Shown: positions 53,614 to 62,763 of the stretch, in pieces
Layout of the letters: each line of letters opens with the position of its first letter
How positions within the stretch are numbered: the stretch's first letter is position 1
Assembly (NCBI GenBank): GCA_005888095.1
Contig: VBKF01000110.1
Location: 26,088 to 90,087, forward strand
DNA length: 64,000 bases
Reading direction: 5' to 3'
DNA from: Deltaproteobacteria bacterium
GTDB lineage: Bacteria > Desulfobacterota > Binatia > DP-6
Program-made: the position numbers and the translations under genes
Notes under the pieces: model-generated
What the model saw: only the letters and a program-made list of their open reading frames with translations
What the model was told of the DNA's origin: nothing
The model's database searches: none

Positions 53614-56600
53614 GCCGCTGGCTCCTCGTGGCGCTCCTCGTGGTCGGGCTTGCCCCGGCGCGCGACGCGGCCGCGGTCTGCACGGCGGCCGAGGTGATGG
53701 CGGGCTGTGGTGGCTCCTGCACGGCGAATTGCACCGCGACGGCTTGCACGATCACCCGCACGGTGAGCGTGACCCCGCCGGTCGCGGGCGGCGTCTGCAC
53801 CTTCGACTTCGGGACACGCGAAGTCACGCTCGGACAGCCGGGCGCGAACGGCAACTTCATCGGCGGGTCGAACGCCTTCGAGATCCGCGCCGGCAAGCTG
53901 ACCATCCTCTCGACCGGCAGGCTGAGTGCGTCCGGGGGCACGAGCGCGCCGGGCGGGATGATCACGCTGACGCTCGGCAGTGGCGGGCTCGACGTCGGCC
54001 CCGCCACGAGCGCGCGCGTCAACCCCGTGGACGCGAGCGGTGCCGGCGGCGGCACGCTGATCGTCGAGTCGGACGGCGACGTTTCGCTCGGCCGACTCGT
54101 CCTGGCCAGCGCTCGGACGACCTCGACCTCCGCCGGCAAGATCATGCTCACGGCGGGGCGCCAGGTGAGCAACGTGGTCGTGGCGTCGGGCAGCATCACG
54201 CTCAGGGGCGCGGCCGGCGAGGGACTGCGTGCAGAGGCGTCCTCGAGCTCGTCGAGCAAGGCGGGTGGCACCATCTCCCTCACCGCGAACGGGGGATCGA
54301 TCGACATCGAGAACACCGTGAGCGTCTTCGGCGGTACGTTCGGCGGCGGCTCGATGGACCTCACCGCCGACAACGACGTGATCCTCGGCGTTCCGCCCGC
54401 CGGCGCGTTGCTCTCCGCGGATGGGTTCGGCGACGCCGGCTCGGGAGGCACGATCAGCGTGCTCGCCGGCGGCAAGGTGAGCGGCAGCGCCGGCCTCACC
54501 GGGGCGATCACCGCGGTCGGCCACAGCGCGGCCCTCGCCGGCGACCCCGGTGGCCTGGGCGGGACGATCTCCGTCGAGGCGCAGAGCGGCCCGGTCACGC
54601 TCGGCCCGGGCAGCAACGGGAAGATCGCGGCCGACGGCGGACCGGACGGTTGCGGCGGGGCGATCACCATCAGCAACGACACCGCGCCCGCAGAGATCAC
54701 CATCGGGGTGCCGGTCACCGCCACCGGCGTGGGTCTCGACGGCGCCGGCGGCACCGTGTGCCTCGACGGCCAGGGCCCGGCCAGCTTCACACAGGGGATC
54801 GACGTGAGCGGCGGGGGCAGCGGAGGCGGCTCCCTCGACCTCGAGACGCTCGGCACGATCAGCACGGCCGGCGCCGTGCGCGCCGACGGCTCCGGCGGGG
54901 GCGGCTGCATCAGCTTCTGCGCCGGCGGGCTGGCCATCAACGGTGCCGTGAGCGTGGTTGGAAGCCCGAATGCGCCGGGGGGCGGCGTGATGGCCATCGC
55001 CGACGGCGCCGTCGCCCTGTCAGGCTCAGGCCTGGTCGACGCCTCGTCCACGGGGGACAACTCCGGCGGATGCGTCGACCTCGAGGGAGGCGGCGACCTC
55101 ACGATCGCCCCGACGGCGGTCATCGATGCCGATGGAGGGGCAGTCACCGGCAACGCCGGTGGGCTCATCTGCCTCGTCTCCGGCACCCCCGACCTCCCGG
55201 GCGACCTCATCGTCAACGGCAAGGTGCACGCGAAGGGCTCCTCGCCAACGGTGAGCGCGCTCGCCTCGCTCGAGGGGTGCACGATCCACTTCGGACCGAC
55301 CGCGGCCCTCGACACGAGTGGAGATCGCCAGGCGCGGAACACGCTGCGCGCAAGGCGCGCGCTCGTCGTCGATCCCGGCGCGCAGATCAAGACGACCGAC
55401 GGCGGCGATCCGAGGAGCCGAAACCGCGTCACGCTGCCGATCGGTGCCACGGTGCCCGCGGCCGGCTTCTCGCCGCCGCTCGCCCCCCCGAGCCCGATCT
55501 GCGTCGGCGGGACGGGGGCCGGTCAGCCGTGCAGCGTGGACGGCGATTGCGGCGGCGGGACGTGCGGGGCCCCGGGCGACGTGCAGCTCCTGCCGTTCTG
55601 TACCGCTGTGGGCCAGCTCGCCTGCCTGACACCCTGCCCGGTCTGCGGCAATCAGCTGATCGAGTTCCCCGAGACCTGCGACACCGGCGGCCACCCGGAC
55701 GCCTGCTGCAACGCGACGTGCCGCACACCCTTCTGCAACGACCTCGACGCCTGCACGACGGACGCGTGCTCGGTGGCGGCCGGCGGTTGCACGCACACAC
55801 GCATCGAGGGCTGCACGACGACCACCACGACCTTTCCGCGGCCGACCACCACCACGACGACGATCACGACGACCACGACCGCGCCACCGGCAACGACCAC
55901 GACGACGCTCGAGCCGACGACCACCACGTCGACGACGACCACATCCACCACCACGACCGAGCCGCCGGTCACCACCACCAGCGAGCCACCCACGACCAGT
56001 ACGACGACCGTGACGACGTCCACCACGGTCGAGCCGACCACAACGACCTCGACGACCACGATCACCACCACGACGACCGAGCCGCCGACCACCACCACCA
56101 CCACCGAGCCACCCACGACCAGCACGACGACCGTGACGACGTCCACCACGGTCGAGCCGACCACAACGACCTCGACGACGGCCACCACCACTCAACCGCC
56201 GGTCACCACCACCACGACGACAAGCACCACGACGACAGTCGCGCCGGAAACAACCACGACCACCCTCCCGGAGACCACCTCGACCACCCTGCTCGAGACC
56301 ACGACCACGTCGACCGAGCCGCCAACGACCACGAGCTCGACGGCGACGACGCTCGTGACCACCACGACCTCCTCGACCGCGCCTCCGGTCACCTCCACCT
56401 CCACGACCACGCCACCGACCACGATTCCGCCTTGCGACGCGCTCGCCGGGCTCGACGAGGTCGACTGTCGAGTCATCGAGGTCCAGCAGGTGCTCCTGGA
56501 GACCTCCCCGACGGAGGTGGGCGGCGGGAAGCAGCAGGCCCGCCTGGTATCCCGTGTGAGGTCGCTGCGCAGTACGCTCGAGGGCGCGCGCTCCGCACAC

Positions 56601-56792
56601 GGCCGCCGCGCCGCGAGCAAGCTGTCGCGCGCGAAGAAGCTGCTCCGCGGGTTCGTCGCCGCCGTGCAGCGCGGTCAGCGTGCCGGGACGGTTCACGGCC
56701 CCGTTGCCGAACGGCTGCTCGCTCAGGCCGAGCGAGCCCAGTCGGATCTCGCGCCGCTGCGGCCCTCGCGGGCGCTCAGTCCTCGCGCTTGA
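53610..56792 (+). CDS. Large secreted beta-helix protein with Thr-rich stalk
   Basis: About 1060 residues. GTG 53610 is preferred because GGGAG is 7 bp upstream and it makes a GTGA overlap. ATG 53604 is close by. A signal peptide (SRWLLVALLVVGLAPARDAA) leads to a Gly-rich repeat domain of about 550 residues (GGMITLTLGSGGLDVGP, GGTISLTANGGSIDI), a beta-helix. A Cys cluster follows (CNDLDACTTDACSV, resembling a module of the giant protein). About 205 residues of nearly pure Thr with Pro/Glu/Ser follow (55813-56435), then a basic helical C-terminus (RSLRSTLEGARSAHGRRAAS). It is probably a surface-anchored protein. The function is unknown. Confidence 0.8.
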   Translation: MSRWLLVALLVVGLAPARDAAAVCTAAEVMAGCGGSCTANCTATACTITRTVSVTPPVAGGVCTFDFGTREVTLGQPGANGNFIGGSNAFEIRAGKLTILSTGRLSASGGTSAPGGMITLTLGSGGLDVGPATSARVNPVDASGAGGGTLIVESDGDVSLGRLVLASARTTSTSAGKIMLTAGRQVSNVVVASGSITLRGAAGEGLRAEASSSSSSKAGGTISLTANGGSIDIENTVSVFGGTFGGGSMDLTADNDVILGVPPAGALLSADGFGDAGSGGTISVLAGGKVSGSAGLTGAITAVGHSAALAGDPGGLGGTISVEAQSGPVTLGPGSNGKIAADGGPDGCGGAITISNDTAPAEITIGVPVTATGVGLDGAGGTVCLDGQGPASFTQGIDVSGGGSGGGSLDLETLGTISTAGAVRADGSGGGGCISFCAGGLAINGAVSVVGSPNAPGGGVMAIADGAVALSGSGLVDASSTGDNSGGCVDLEGGGDLTIAPTAVIDADGGAVTGNAGGLICLVSGTPDLPGDLIVNGKVHAKGSSPTVSALASLEGCTIHFGPTAALDTSGDRQARNTLRARRALVVDPGAQIKTTDGGDPRSRNRVTLPIGATVPAAGFSPPLAPPSPICVGGTGAGQPCSVDGDCGGGTCGAPGDVQLLPFCTAVGQLACLTPCPVCGNQLIEFPETCDTGGHPDACCNATCRTPFCNDLDACTTDACSVAAGGCTHTRIEGCTTTTTTFPRPTTTTTTITTTTTAPPATTTTTLEPTTTTSTTTTSTTTTEPPVTTTSEPPTTSTTTVTTSTTVEPTTTTSTTTITTTTTEPPTTTTTTEPPTTSTTTVTTSTTVEPTTTTSTTATTTQPPVTTTTTTSTTTTVAPETTTTTLPETTSTTLLETTTTSTEPPTTTSSTATTLVTTTTSSTAPPVTSTSTTTPPTTIPPCDALAGLDEVDCRVIEVQQVLLETSPTEVGGGKQQARLVSRVRSLRSTLEGARSAHGRRAASKLSRAKKLLRGFVAAVQRGQRAGTVHGPVAERLLAQAERAQSDLAPLRPSRALSPRA
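55813..56435 (+). repeat. Thr-codon-rich low-complexity tract with 123-bp duplication
   Basis: A run of ACC/ACG codons, with occasional Pro, Glu, Val and Ser codons, encodes a Thr-rich stalk typical of glycosylated extracellular linkers. A segment of about 75 bp starting GAGCCACCC recurs near 55983 and 56106 (period 123 bp), evidence of internal duplication. The opposite strand gives a long Val-rich open frame that is only a shadow. Confidence 0.8.
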
Positions 56793-57316
56793 GCCCGTAG
56801 CGCTGGAACTCGGACAGGAAGGCGAGGCTCTCCATCGGCGCGCATGCGGTCGAGGTAGACCTTGCCGTCGAGGTGGTCCATCTCGTGCTGGAGGATGCGC
56901 GCGTGAAAGCCCTCCGCCGTATAGCGGAGCGCCTGCCCGTCGCGGCCGAGCGCCTCGACCTGGAGGTGCGTCCAGCGCGGCACCCTGCCGCGCAGGTCCG
57001 GGACGCTGAGGCAGCCCTCCCAGTCCTCCTCCTGCTCGTCGCCGACGGGCGCGATGCGGGGGTTCACCAGGACGGTGAGCGGGATCGCCGGTGCGTCCGG
57101 GTAGCGCGGGTTCGCGGCGACGCCGTAGACCACCAGCCGCCGCGAGACGTGCACCTGGGGCGCGGCGAGCCCGACGCCGTCGTACTCGGCCATCGTCTCC
57201 AGCATGTCGGCGATCAGCCGCTGCGTGTCCAGCGCGGCGAGCGCCTCGGACGGCACCGGGTCGGCCACGCAGCGCAGGACCGGATGACCGAGGCGTGCGA
57301 CCTTGAGGATCGCCAT
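56776..57316 (-). CDS. def: Peptide deformylase with an apparent frameshift near the C-terminus
   Basis: It starts at ATG 57316 (A-I-L-K-V-A-R-L). All three motifs are intact: DGVGLAAPQ (46-54), EGCLS (C102) and QHEMDH (H144, H148). The enzyme removes the formyl group from nascent proteins. After residue 159 (YLDRMR) the frame runs into nonsense, ending at 56723. Shifting one frame near 56836-56843 restores the usual ending MESLAFLSEFQRYGLKRED with a stop at 56776. One extra base there explains it, either a sequencing error or a real mutation. The active-site helix is intact. Confidence 0.85.
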
Positions 57317-57427
57317 GCGGCCTCTCTGGCAGATCGGACCTGAAGCGACAAGGAGGCCGCGCACGACGCGCTGGTGCGCAGCGGCGTTTGACGCCCGAGC
57401 GGCCGCCCTCTACGGTCGGCACCGGCG

Positions 57428-58063
57428 GTGAGCACGGGGCTGGTCGACGTCCTGCTCGTATCGGCGTGGGCGGCGCTCGCCGTCGTCGACCTCCAGGCCG
57501 CTCGGAGCGAGCGCGGGGCTCGCCGTGCGCTCGGCCCCGCGCTCGTGGGTGGACGGCGGCCGCACGCGGCGCTCCTGATCCTGCTCGTGGCGGCGACCGT
57601 CGCCGGCCTGGCACTGATCGAGCGCAGGGCGGGACGTCTCGCAGCGCCACCGTGGCTCGCGAGCGCGGGGCTCGCCCTCGCCGCCGGCGGTCTCGTCCTG
57701 CACGTCCGCGCGCGTCACGCGCTCGGCGCGAGCTGGTCCGGCGTCGTGACGGTGCGGGCGGCACAGACCGTCGTCGAGCGCGGCCCCTACGCGGTGGTCC
57801 GGCATCCGATCTACGCCTCGCTCCTGCTCCTCGCGGCGGGCTCGCTCCTGGCGCACCCGTCGGCCGGGACGGCGTGCCTCACCTTCGGCTTCGGAGTGGG
57901 GCTCGGCCTCAAGATCGTCGTCGAGGAGCGCGCCCTTCGCCGCGTCCTCGGTGCGGCCTACGCGAGCTACGCCGCGCGTGTCCCCGCCCTCATACCGCGG
58001 CTTCGCCGCCGCGGCCTCGCGGCTCCCGGCGGAGGCAGCGGGACCAAATGCCCCACCCGCTGA
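57428..58063 (+). CDS. Isoprenylcysteine carboxyl methyltransferase-like membrane protein
   Basis: 211 residues, GTG start at 57428. There are four or five transmembrane helices. The C-terminal signature RGPYAVVRHPIYASLLLL followed by VEERALRRVLGAAYASYAAR is that of the ICMT/PEMT family, which methylates lipids or lipidated residues using SAM. Bacterial members have unknown substrates. It probably sits in the inner membrane. It stands alone between def (divergent) and the histidine kinase. Confidence 0.85.
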   Translation: MSTGLVDVLLVSAWAALAVVDLQAARSERGARRALGPALVGGRRPHAALLILLVAATVAGLALIERRAGRLAAPPWLASAGLALAAGGLVLHVRARHALGASWSGVVTVRAAQTVVERGPYAVVRHPIYASLLLLAAGSLLAHPSAGTACLTFGFGVGLGLKIVVEERALRRVLGAAYASYAARVPALIPRLRRRGLAAPGGGSGTKCPTR

Positions 58064-58167
58064 CCAGGGTGCCGCCTTCCGTCCCGTTCCGAGCACGCGG
58101 CCGCGTGCAGCCGGCCTGAATTCGCCGGCAACTCATCTGGCACCGACCTTGCTGCCCCAAGCGGCGG

Positions 58168-59724
58168 ATGGGTCACGATCCTGGGCGCGCGCAATCGACG
58201 GCGGCACCGTATGCCGTCGCCCTGCTGGCAAGCACGGTGGCGCTCGCGTTGACGTTTCTCGTCTGGCCCCGTCTCGAGACCACGCCCTCGCCGCTCTTCT
58301 TCGCGGCCGTGGTGGTGAGCTCGTGCTACGGCGGCGTTCGCCCGGCCCTCCTGGCGACCGCGCTCGCCGCCCTCGCGACCTGCTACTTCTTCGTGCCCCC
58401 GGTGCATTCGCTCGCGATCGAGAGCTTCGATGACGCGCTCCGTGTCGGCATGTTCGTGCTGGTGGCGGTGCTCACCGGGTCGCTGAGCGCCGCCCGGCGA
58501 CGCGCCGAGGCCGAGCGCGGCCAGCAGGCGGTCGTCGCCGAGGTCGGCCGGCTGGCGCTCGCGGGCGGCGAGCTCTCGGGGCTCATGCACCAGGCTGCCA
58601 CGCACGTCGCCCGGACGCTCGGCATCGAGTACGCCGCCGTGTGGGAGCTGCCGGGCGACGGTCGAGCCGCGTCGCTGCGCGCGGCCGTCTGCTGCCGGGG
58701 GGGCATGGTGGAGGATGTCACGCTCGATCCCGACGTGCTCTCCGACGCGTCCCTCCTGATCGACGACGGCGCGAACCTACCCGCGCGCAACGGCGTCACC
58801 CTCGTGAAGGTGATCATCCGCGGGCCGGAGGGAGCGCTCGGCGTCGTCAGCGCGCACGCCACGCGGCCGCGACGTCTCGCGTCCCACGACGGCCACTTCT
58901 TGCAGGCGATCGCCCACGTGCTCGGCGAGGCGATCACGCGCAAGCGGGCCGAGGAGCAGCGAGCGGCTCTCCTCGCCCGGGAGCGCGCCGCCCGTGCGCA
59001 CGCGGAGGCCGCGAGCCGCGCCAAGGAGGACCTGCTCGCCACCGTGTCGCACGAGCTGCGCGCGCCGCTGGCGCAGCTCGTCACCTGGTCGCGCCTGCTT
59101 CGCCGCGGAAAGGTGGACGAGACCGCGCTGGAGGCGATCGACCGCAGCACGCGCACGCTCGAGCGGCTGGCCGGCGACCTCCTCGACGTGGCCCGCATCA
59201 CCGCCGGCAAGCTCTCGCTGGCGATCCGTCCGCTCGTGCTGGGGGGCACCGTGTCGGGCGCGCTCGATGCCCTGCGCGTGGCGGCCGAGGCGAAGGGCAT
59301 CGCGCTCGAGGAGGACCTGGGGGCCGAGCCCTTGCAGGTGCTCGCCGATCCGACGCGCCTGCAACAGGTGGTGTGGAACCTCGTCGGCAACGCCGTCAAG
59401 TTCACGCCCCTCGGCGGTCGCGTCCTGGTCCGCCTCCGGCGCGTACACGGGCGCGCGCGGCTCACGATCACCGACACCGGAAGAGGCATCAGCGCCGCCT
59501 TCCTGCCCCACGTCTTCGAACCCTTTCGCCAGGCCGGGGGGACGCAGCAGGGCCTCGGCCTCGGACTCGCGATCGTCCGCGAGCTCGTCGAGCTCCACGG
59601 CGGCACCGTCTGCGCGGAGAGCGCGGGCGAGGGCCGCGGCGCACGGTTCACCGTCATCCTTCCGCTGGCGCCGGCCGCGACGGAGGCGCTGGGCGGCGGC
59701 TCGATGACCGCGTGCGCGTCCTGA
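58168..59724 (+). CDS. Sensor histidine kinase with DUF4118-type membrane domain and GAF
   Basis: 518 residues. The N-terminal part has three or four transmembrane helices in the KdpD/DUF4118 style (PYAVALLASTVALALTFLVW, SSCYGGVRPALLATALAALA). A GAF-like domain (about 120-265) and HisKA with the phospho-His in LLATVSHELRAPLAQLVTW follow, then a HATPase ([38 protein letters not shown]). There is no receiver domain and no adjacent response regulator. The 3-prime end overlaps a degraded protease fragment by 13 bp. Confidence 0.9.
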   Translation: MGHDPGRAQSTAAPYAVALLASTVALALTFLVWPRLETTPSPLFFAAVVVSSCYGGVRPALLATALAALATCYFFVPPVHSLAIESFDDALRVGMFVLVAVLTGSLSAARRRAEAERGQQAVVAEVGRLALAGGELSGLMHQAATHVARTLGIEYAAVWELPGDGRAASLRAAVCCRGGMVEDVTLDPDVLSDASLLIDDGANLPARNGVTLVKVIIRGPEGALGVVSAHATRPRRLASHDGHFLQAIAHVLGEAITRKRAEEQRAALLARERAARAHAEAASRAKEDLLATVSHELRAPLAQLVTWSRLLRRGKVDETALEAIDRSTRTLERLAGDLLDVARITAGKLSLAIRPLVLGGTVSGALDALRVAAEAKGIALEEDLGAEPLQVLADPTRLQQVVWNLVGNAVKFTPLGGRVLVRLRRVHGRARLTITDTGRGISAAFLPHVFEPFRQAGGTQQGLGLGLAIVRELVELHGGTVCAESAGEGRGARFTVILPLAPAATEALGGGSMTACAS

Positions 59725-59975
59725 ACGGGCGCCGCCACTTCGAGTTCTCCCTCGCCGACGGAACGAAGCGGGAGTACCCCGTTGGCGAGGCATTCTTCGA
59801 GCTCGGGGACAAGCGCGCGACGTCGAAGGTCTTCTTCGCGCCTCCATCCGTGACCCCGCTGCTCGGCGCGTTCACCCTCGAGAGCCTCGGCTTGATGGTC
59901 AACCCGGTGACCCGCGAGCTCACGCCCATGCGGCTCATCCTGGCGGCGGGCGTCGGTGGCCGTCGATCGAGATAG
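59712..59975 (+). pseudogene. C-terminal fragment of a clan AA aspartic protease
   Basis: Open from GTG 59712 to 59975 (87 residues). RRHFEFSLADGTKREYPVGE and VTPLLGAFTLESLGLMVNPV are typical of the second half of retropepsin-like proteases of clan AA, where the final motif matches I/LG..TLE.L.L.V. The first half with the catalytic D-T/S-G is missing and is replaced by the end of the histidine kinase gene. A deletion has probably removed it. Codon use is still normal, so the loss may be recent. Confidence 0.6.
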
Positions 59976-60053
59976 CGCGCATCCACGACTGTCGAGCCAG
60001 GAACCGACCGCGATCGTTTCCTGAAGTTACCCAGCCGGGTATGAACTGCAGCG

Positions 60054-60929
60054 GTGGCGTCCCTCGACCTCGACACCCGCGTCTCCGGCGCCGCCGGCCG
60101 CTACCGGGCCGTCATCTCACCCGAGTGGGAGGTCTGGGGGCCGGACGGCGGGTACGTCGCCGCGATCGCCCTCCGCGCCGCCGGGGCCGAGGCACGTATC
60201 CCTCGCCCCGTCGCCTTCGCGGCGCACTATCTCTCCGTGGCGCGCTTCGCGCCGGTCGACCTCGAGGTAACGGCCGTCCACCGCGGCCGGCGCTCCGAGT
60301 CGCTCCGCGTGTCGATGACACAGGAAGGGAAACCCGTCCTCGAAGCGATCGTACGCACCGCAGCGGAGCTTCCGGGCCTGACACACGAGCACACCGAGCC
60401 GCCCGACGTTCCCGGTCCCGAGGGCCTGCGATCCTCCGACGAGGTCTACGCAGGCCAGCCGACGTTCCCCTTCTGGCAGAACCTCGAGGGCCGACCCGTC
60501 GACCCGGACCTGTGGCGCGAGGGGCGCCCCGCGCGACCGCCCCTCCTCCACCAGTGGTACCGCTACCGGCCCGTCGCTCGCTTCGACGATCCGTTCGTGA
60601 ACGCCGGCCGCGCCCTCGTCCTGATCGACACGCTCGTCTGGCCGGCGGCCTGCCAGCGGCACGTGGCGCCGCCGTTCACCGCGCCGAACCTCGACGTCGT
60701 CGCGTGGTTCCACCGCGCAGCCGACGACTCGGAGTGGCTGCTCGGCGACGCGGTCGCGCCGATCGCCGAAGGCGGTCTGCTCGGCGGCACGGTCCGCATC
60801 TGGAGCGCCGATCGCCGCCTCGTCGCGACCGGCGGGGCGCAGCTCCTCTGCGTCCCGGGGTCCGGCCCTGCGCCCCGCCTCATACGGCAACCGTCTTCCA
60901 CACCCCGGACCGGAAGCGCGCGCCCTTGA
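60054..60929 (+). CDS. TesB-like acyl-CoA thioesterase family protein
   Basis: 291 residues, GTG start at 60054. It looks like a double hot-dog thioesterase: SPEWEVWGPDGGYVAAIALR in the first domain and FTAPNLDVVAWFHRAADDSE in the second, with RRSESLRVSMTQEGKPVLEA between. These enzymes release fatty acids from CoA. The last 50 bp overlap the 3-prime end of the convergent MATE gene. The last 25 residues are poorly conserved in character. Confidence 0.78.
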   Translation: MASLDLDTRVSGAAGRYRAVISPEWEVWGPDGGYVAAIALRAAGAEARIPRPVAFAAHYLSVARFAPVDLEVTAVHRGRRSESLRVSMTQEGKPVLEAIVRTAAELPGLTHEHTEPPDVPGPEGLRSSDEVYAGQPTFPFWQNLEGRPVDPDLWREGRPARPPLLHQWYRYRPVARFDDPFVNAGRALVLIDTLVWPAACQRHVAPPFTAPNLDVVAWFHRAADDSEWLLGDAVAPIAEGGLLGGTVRIWSADRRLVATGGAQLLCVPGSGPAPRLIRQPSSTPRTGSARP

Positions 60930-62283
60930 GGACCGAGCGCGCGAGGTAGTCGCCGACCAGCGCCAGCCAGAGCCAGCCGACGCCGAGGCCGAGCGCGAAC
61001 GTCACCAGCCAGGCGAAGCCGAGCCGGCAGACGTAAAAGCCGAGGAAGACCGCGACCAGGGGGAAGCGCGTGTCGCCCGCGCCCCGGAGCGCGCCGCCGA
61101 GCGTGAAGTCGAGCGCCATGAGCGGCTGGCAGGCGGCGAGCACGCGAATGAAGGAGACCGTGTCGGCGACGACGGCGGCGTCATCGACGAAGAGACGGGC
61201 GATCGGCCGCGCCGCCGCGAAGATCAGGACGCCGGCCGCGGTCATGAGCCACACGGCGAGCCGGACGGCTGCCCGGCCGCTCCGTTCGGCGTCGTCGGGG
61301 CGCCGCGCGCCCAGGCTCTGTCCGATCATCGTTGCCGCGGCGGCCGCGAAGCCGAAGCCCGGGAGGAAGGAGAGCGAGAGGATGCGGACGCCGATGAAGT
61401 ACGCGGCGACGGCGGCCGTTCCGTGGTGCGCGGCGAACACGATGTAGAGGAAGAAGCCGACCTGCATGAGCAGGTGCTCGATCGCCGCGGGGTAGCCGAT
61501 GCGGAGCACCCGCCGGACCACGTCGGGTCGAAGCCGCAGCGGGCGCCCGCGGAGCGCGAGCACGAGCCGGCCGCGCGCGAGAAGCGCGAGGCCGAGGAGC
61601 GCGCCCGCGGCAAAGGCGACGACGGTGGCGATCGCCGCCCCGGTCACGCCGAGCGGCGGGAGGCCGAGGCGTCCGAAGATGAGGCCGTAGGCGAGCACCA
61701 CGTTCACGGTTCCGACAACGGCGCCGATCGCGAGCGGCGTCCGCGTGTCGCCCGCCCCGCGCAGGCTCGAGATCATGACGAAGAGCAAGGCGCTGGCGGG
61801 CACGCCGAGCATGACGACCCTGAGGAATCGCGTCCCTGTCCCGATGACCGCGTCGTCCACGCGGAAGGCGGCGACGAGCGCCGGCGCCCAGGCGAGGACG
61901 GGGAGGATCATCAGGACGGCGACGGCGACCGCCGTGAGCAGCGACTGGCGGAGCGTCTCCTCCGCCGCACCCCGCTCTCCCGCTCCCACGTGGCGGGCGA
62001 CGATCGCGAGCGCACCCATCCCGAGGGCGAACATCACGGCGTCGACGGCGCCGAGGATCTGGACGCCCACGCCGACGGCGGCCACCGCCGTCCGGCCGAG
62101 CCGGCCGACCATCAGCATGTCACAGAGGCCGACGAACGACTCGATGGAAAACGAGAAGATGACCGGCCACGCGAGCGCCCACGTCGCCCGCAGGAACTCG
62201 GCCTCGGGCGCGCGGCCGGCTTCCGCGGCGACGGGGATGGAGCGAGCCCGTGCCATCCCCTCCCCCGTGGCCGCCCCGTCCAT
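60880..62283 (-). CDS. MATE family efflux transporter
   Basis: 467 residues, start at ATG 62283; ATG 62256 is an alternative. Twelve hydrophobic helices are seen, in two related halves. Family hallmarks include PVIFSFSIESFVGLCDMLMV, LVGAIDAVMFALG-type segments (here LGAVDAVMFALGMGALAIVA), PASALLFVMISSLRGAGDTR and FTLGGALRGAGDTRFPLVAV, with the paired LRGAGDTR motif in both halves. It exports drugs or other cations in exchange for protons or sodium. Confidence 0.93.
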   Translation of the reverse strand: MDGAATGEGMARARSIPVAAEAGRAPEAEFLRATWALAWPVIFSFSIESFVGLCDMLMVGRLGRTAVAAVGVGVQILGAVDAVMFALGMGALAIVARHVGAGERGAAEETLRQSLLTAVAVAVLMILPVLAWAPALVAAFRVDDAVIGTGTRFLRVVMLGVPASALLFVMISSLRGAGDTRTPLAIGAVVGTVNVVLAYGLIFGRLGLPPLGVTGAAIATVVAFAAGALLGLALLARGRLVLALRGRPLRLRPDVVRRVLRIGYPAAIEHLLMQVGFFLYIVFAAHHGTAAVAAYFIGVRILSLSFLPGFGFAAAAATMIGQSLGARRPDDAERSGRAAVRLAVWLMTAAGVLIFAAARPIARLFVDDAAVVADTVSFIRVLAACQPLMALDFTLGGALRGAGDTRFPLVAVFLGFYVCRLGFAWLVTFALGLGVGWLWLALVGDYLARSVLKGARFRSGVWKTVAV

Positions 62284-62400
62284 CGCGGCGCGCGTATCAC
62301 GCGCGCCGAACGAGGGTCAACGCGCGCGCCTCCACGACCGTGCGCGCGCAAGCGGGCGCTCGCTGTCCTCGAGCTGACGCGGTCGTGAGCATCTGTCGAT

Positions 62401-62490
62401 TCAGGCGTCCGCGATGCCGACCCGGCCGCCCACGAGGATCGCCATCGGCACGAGCGCCTCGCGACCTGCCCGGACGCGGCCCCGGATCAC
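62401..62490 (-). pseudogene. N-terminal fragment of a clan AA aspartic protease
   Basis: GTG 62490 overlaps the stop of the upstream small gene (GTGA). It encodes 29 residues, VIRGRVRAGREALVPMAILV-GGRVGIADA, then TGA. The V-I-x-G-x-V-x-x-x-R-E-A start is the usual beginning of retropepsin-like clan AA proteases that follow a small partner gene, but the protein ends before the catalytic D-T-G. GC3 is high, which supports former coding use. Confidence 0.5.
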
Positions 62491-62720
62491 CGGCGACCAT
62501 GCAGCTCGATGGCCGCCCGGTAACCAAGGCGGACGATGCGAAAGCTCGTCGTCTTGCGAGTGTCCTTCGACAAGGCCATGGCCAACGCGTCGAGGTCGGG
62601 GGCAACCAGGTAGTCGCCGGTCTTGCGATCGATGGCGACGAACTTGCCCCGTCCGCGTCGCCCGAGCTGTCGGGCGACGCGTCGACGGATGGCCTCGAGG
62701 TTGACCGAGGAACGCTCCAT
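62487..62720 (-). CDS. Small protein that normally precedes a clan AA protease
   Basis: 77 residues. A basic N-terminal helix (NLEAIRRRVARQLGRRGRG) is followed by KFVAIDRKTGDYLVAPDLDA and a C-terminal strand RIVRLGYRAAIELHGRR. Small proteins of this pattern (VAID..TG.Y.....D) are frequent as the first gene of two-gene units with a retropepsin-like protease, which here is truncated. A toxin-antitoxin-like or regulatory role is speculative. Confidence 0.65.
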   Translation of the reverse strand: MERSSVNLEAIRRRVARQLGRRGRGKFVAIDRKTGDYLVAPDLDALAMALSKDTRKTTSFRIVRLGYRAAIELHGRR

Positions 62721-62763
62721 GATGCCGCCGACGAGATGATTCTACTCTCTTCGCACACGTGCA

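Noticed and set aside
55652..56191. Val-rich minus-strand frame opposite the Thr tract.
   Set aside because: It is the reverse complement of ACC/ACG codons read as GGT/CGT/GTC-type codons, a shadow of the Thr stalk.
59712..62490. Idea that the two protease fragments are halves of one gene separated by an inversion.
   Set aside because: Geometry would allow it, but the C-terminal half and the N-terminal piece look like different clan AA subfamilies and about 40 middle residues would still be missing.
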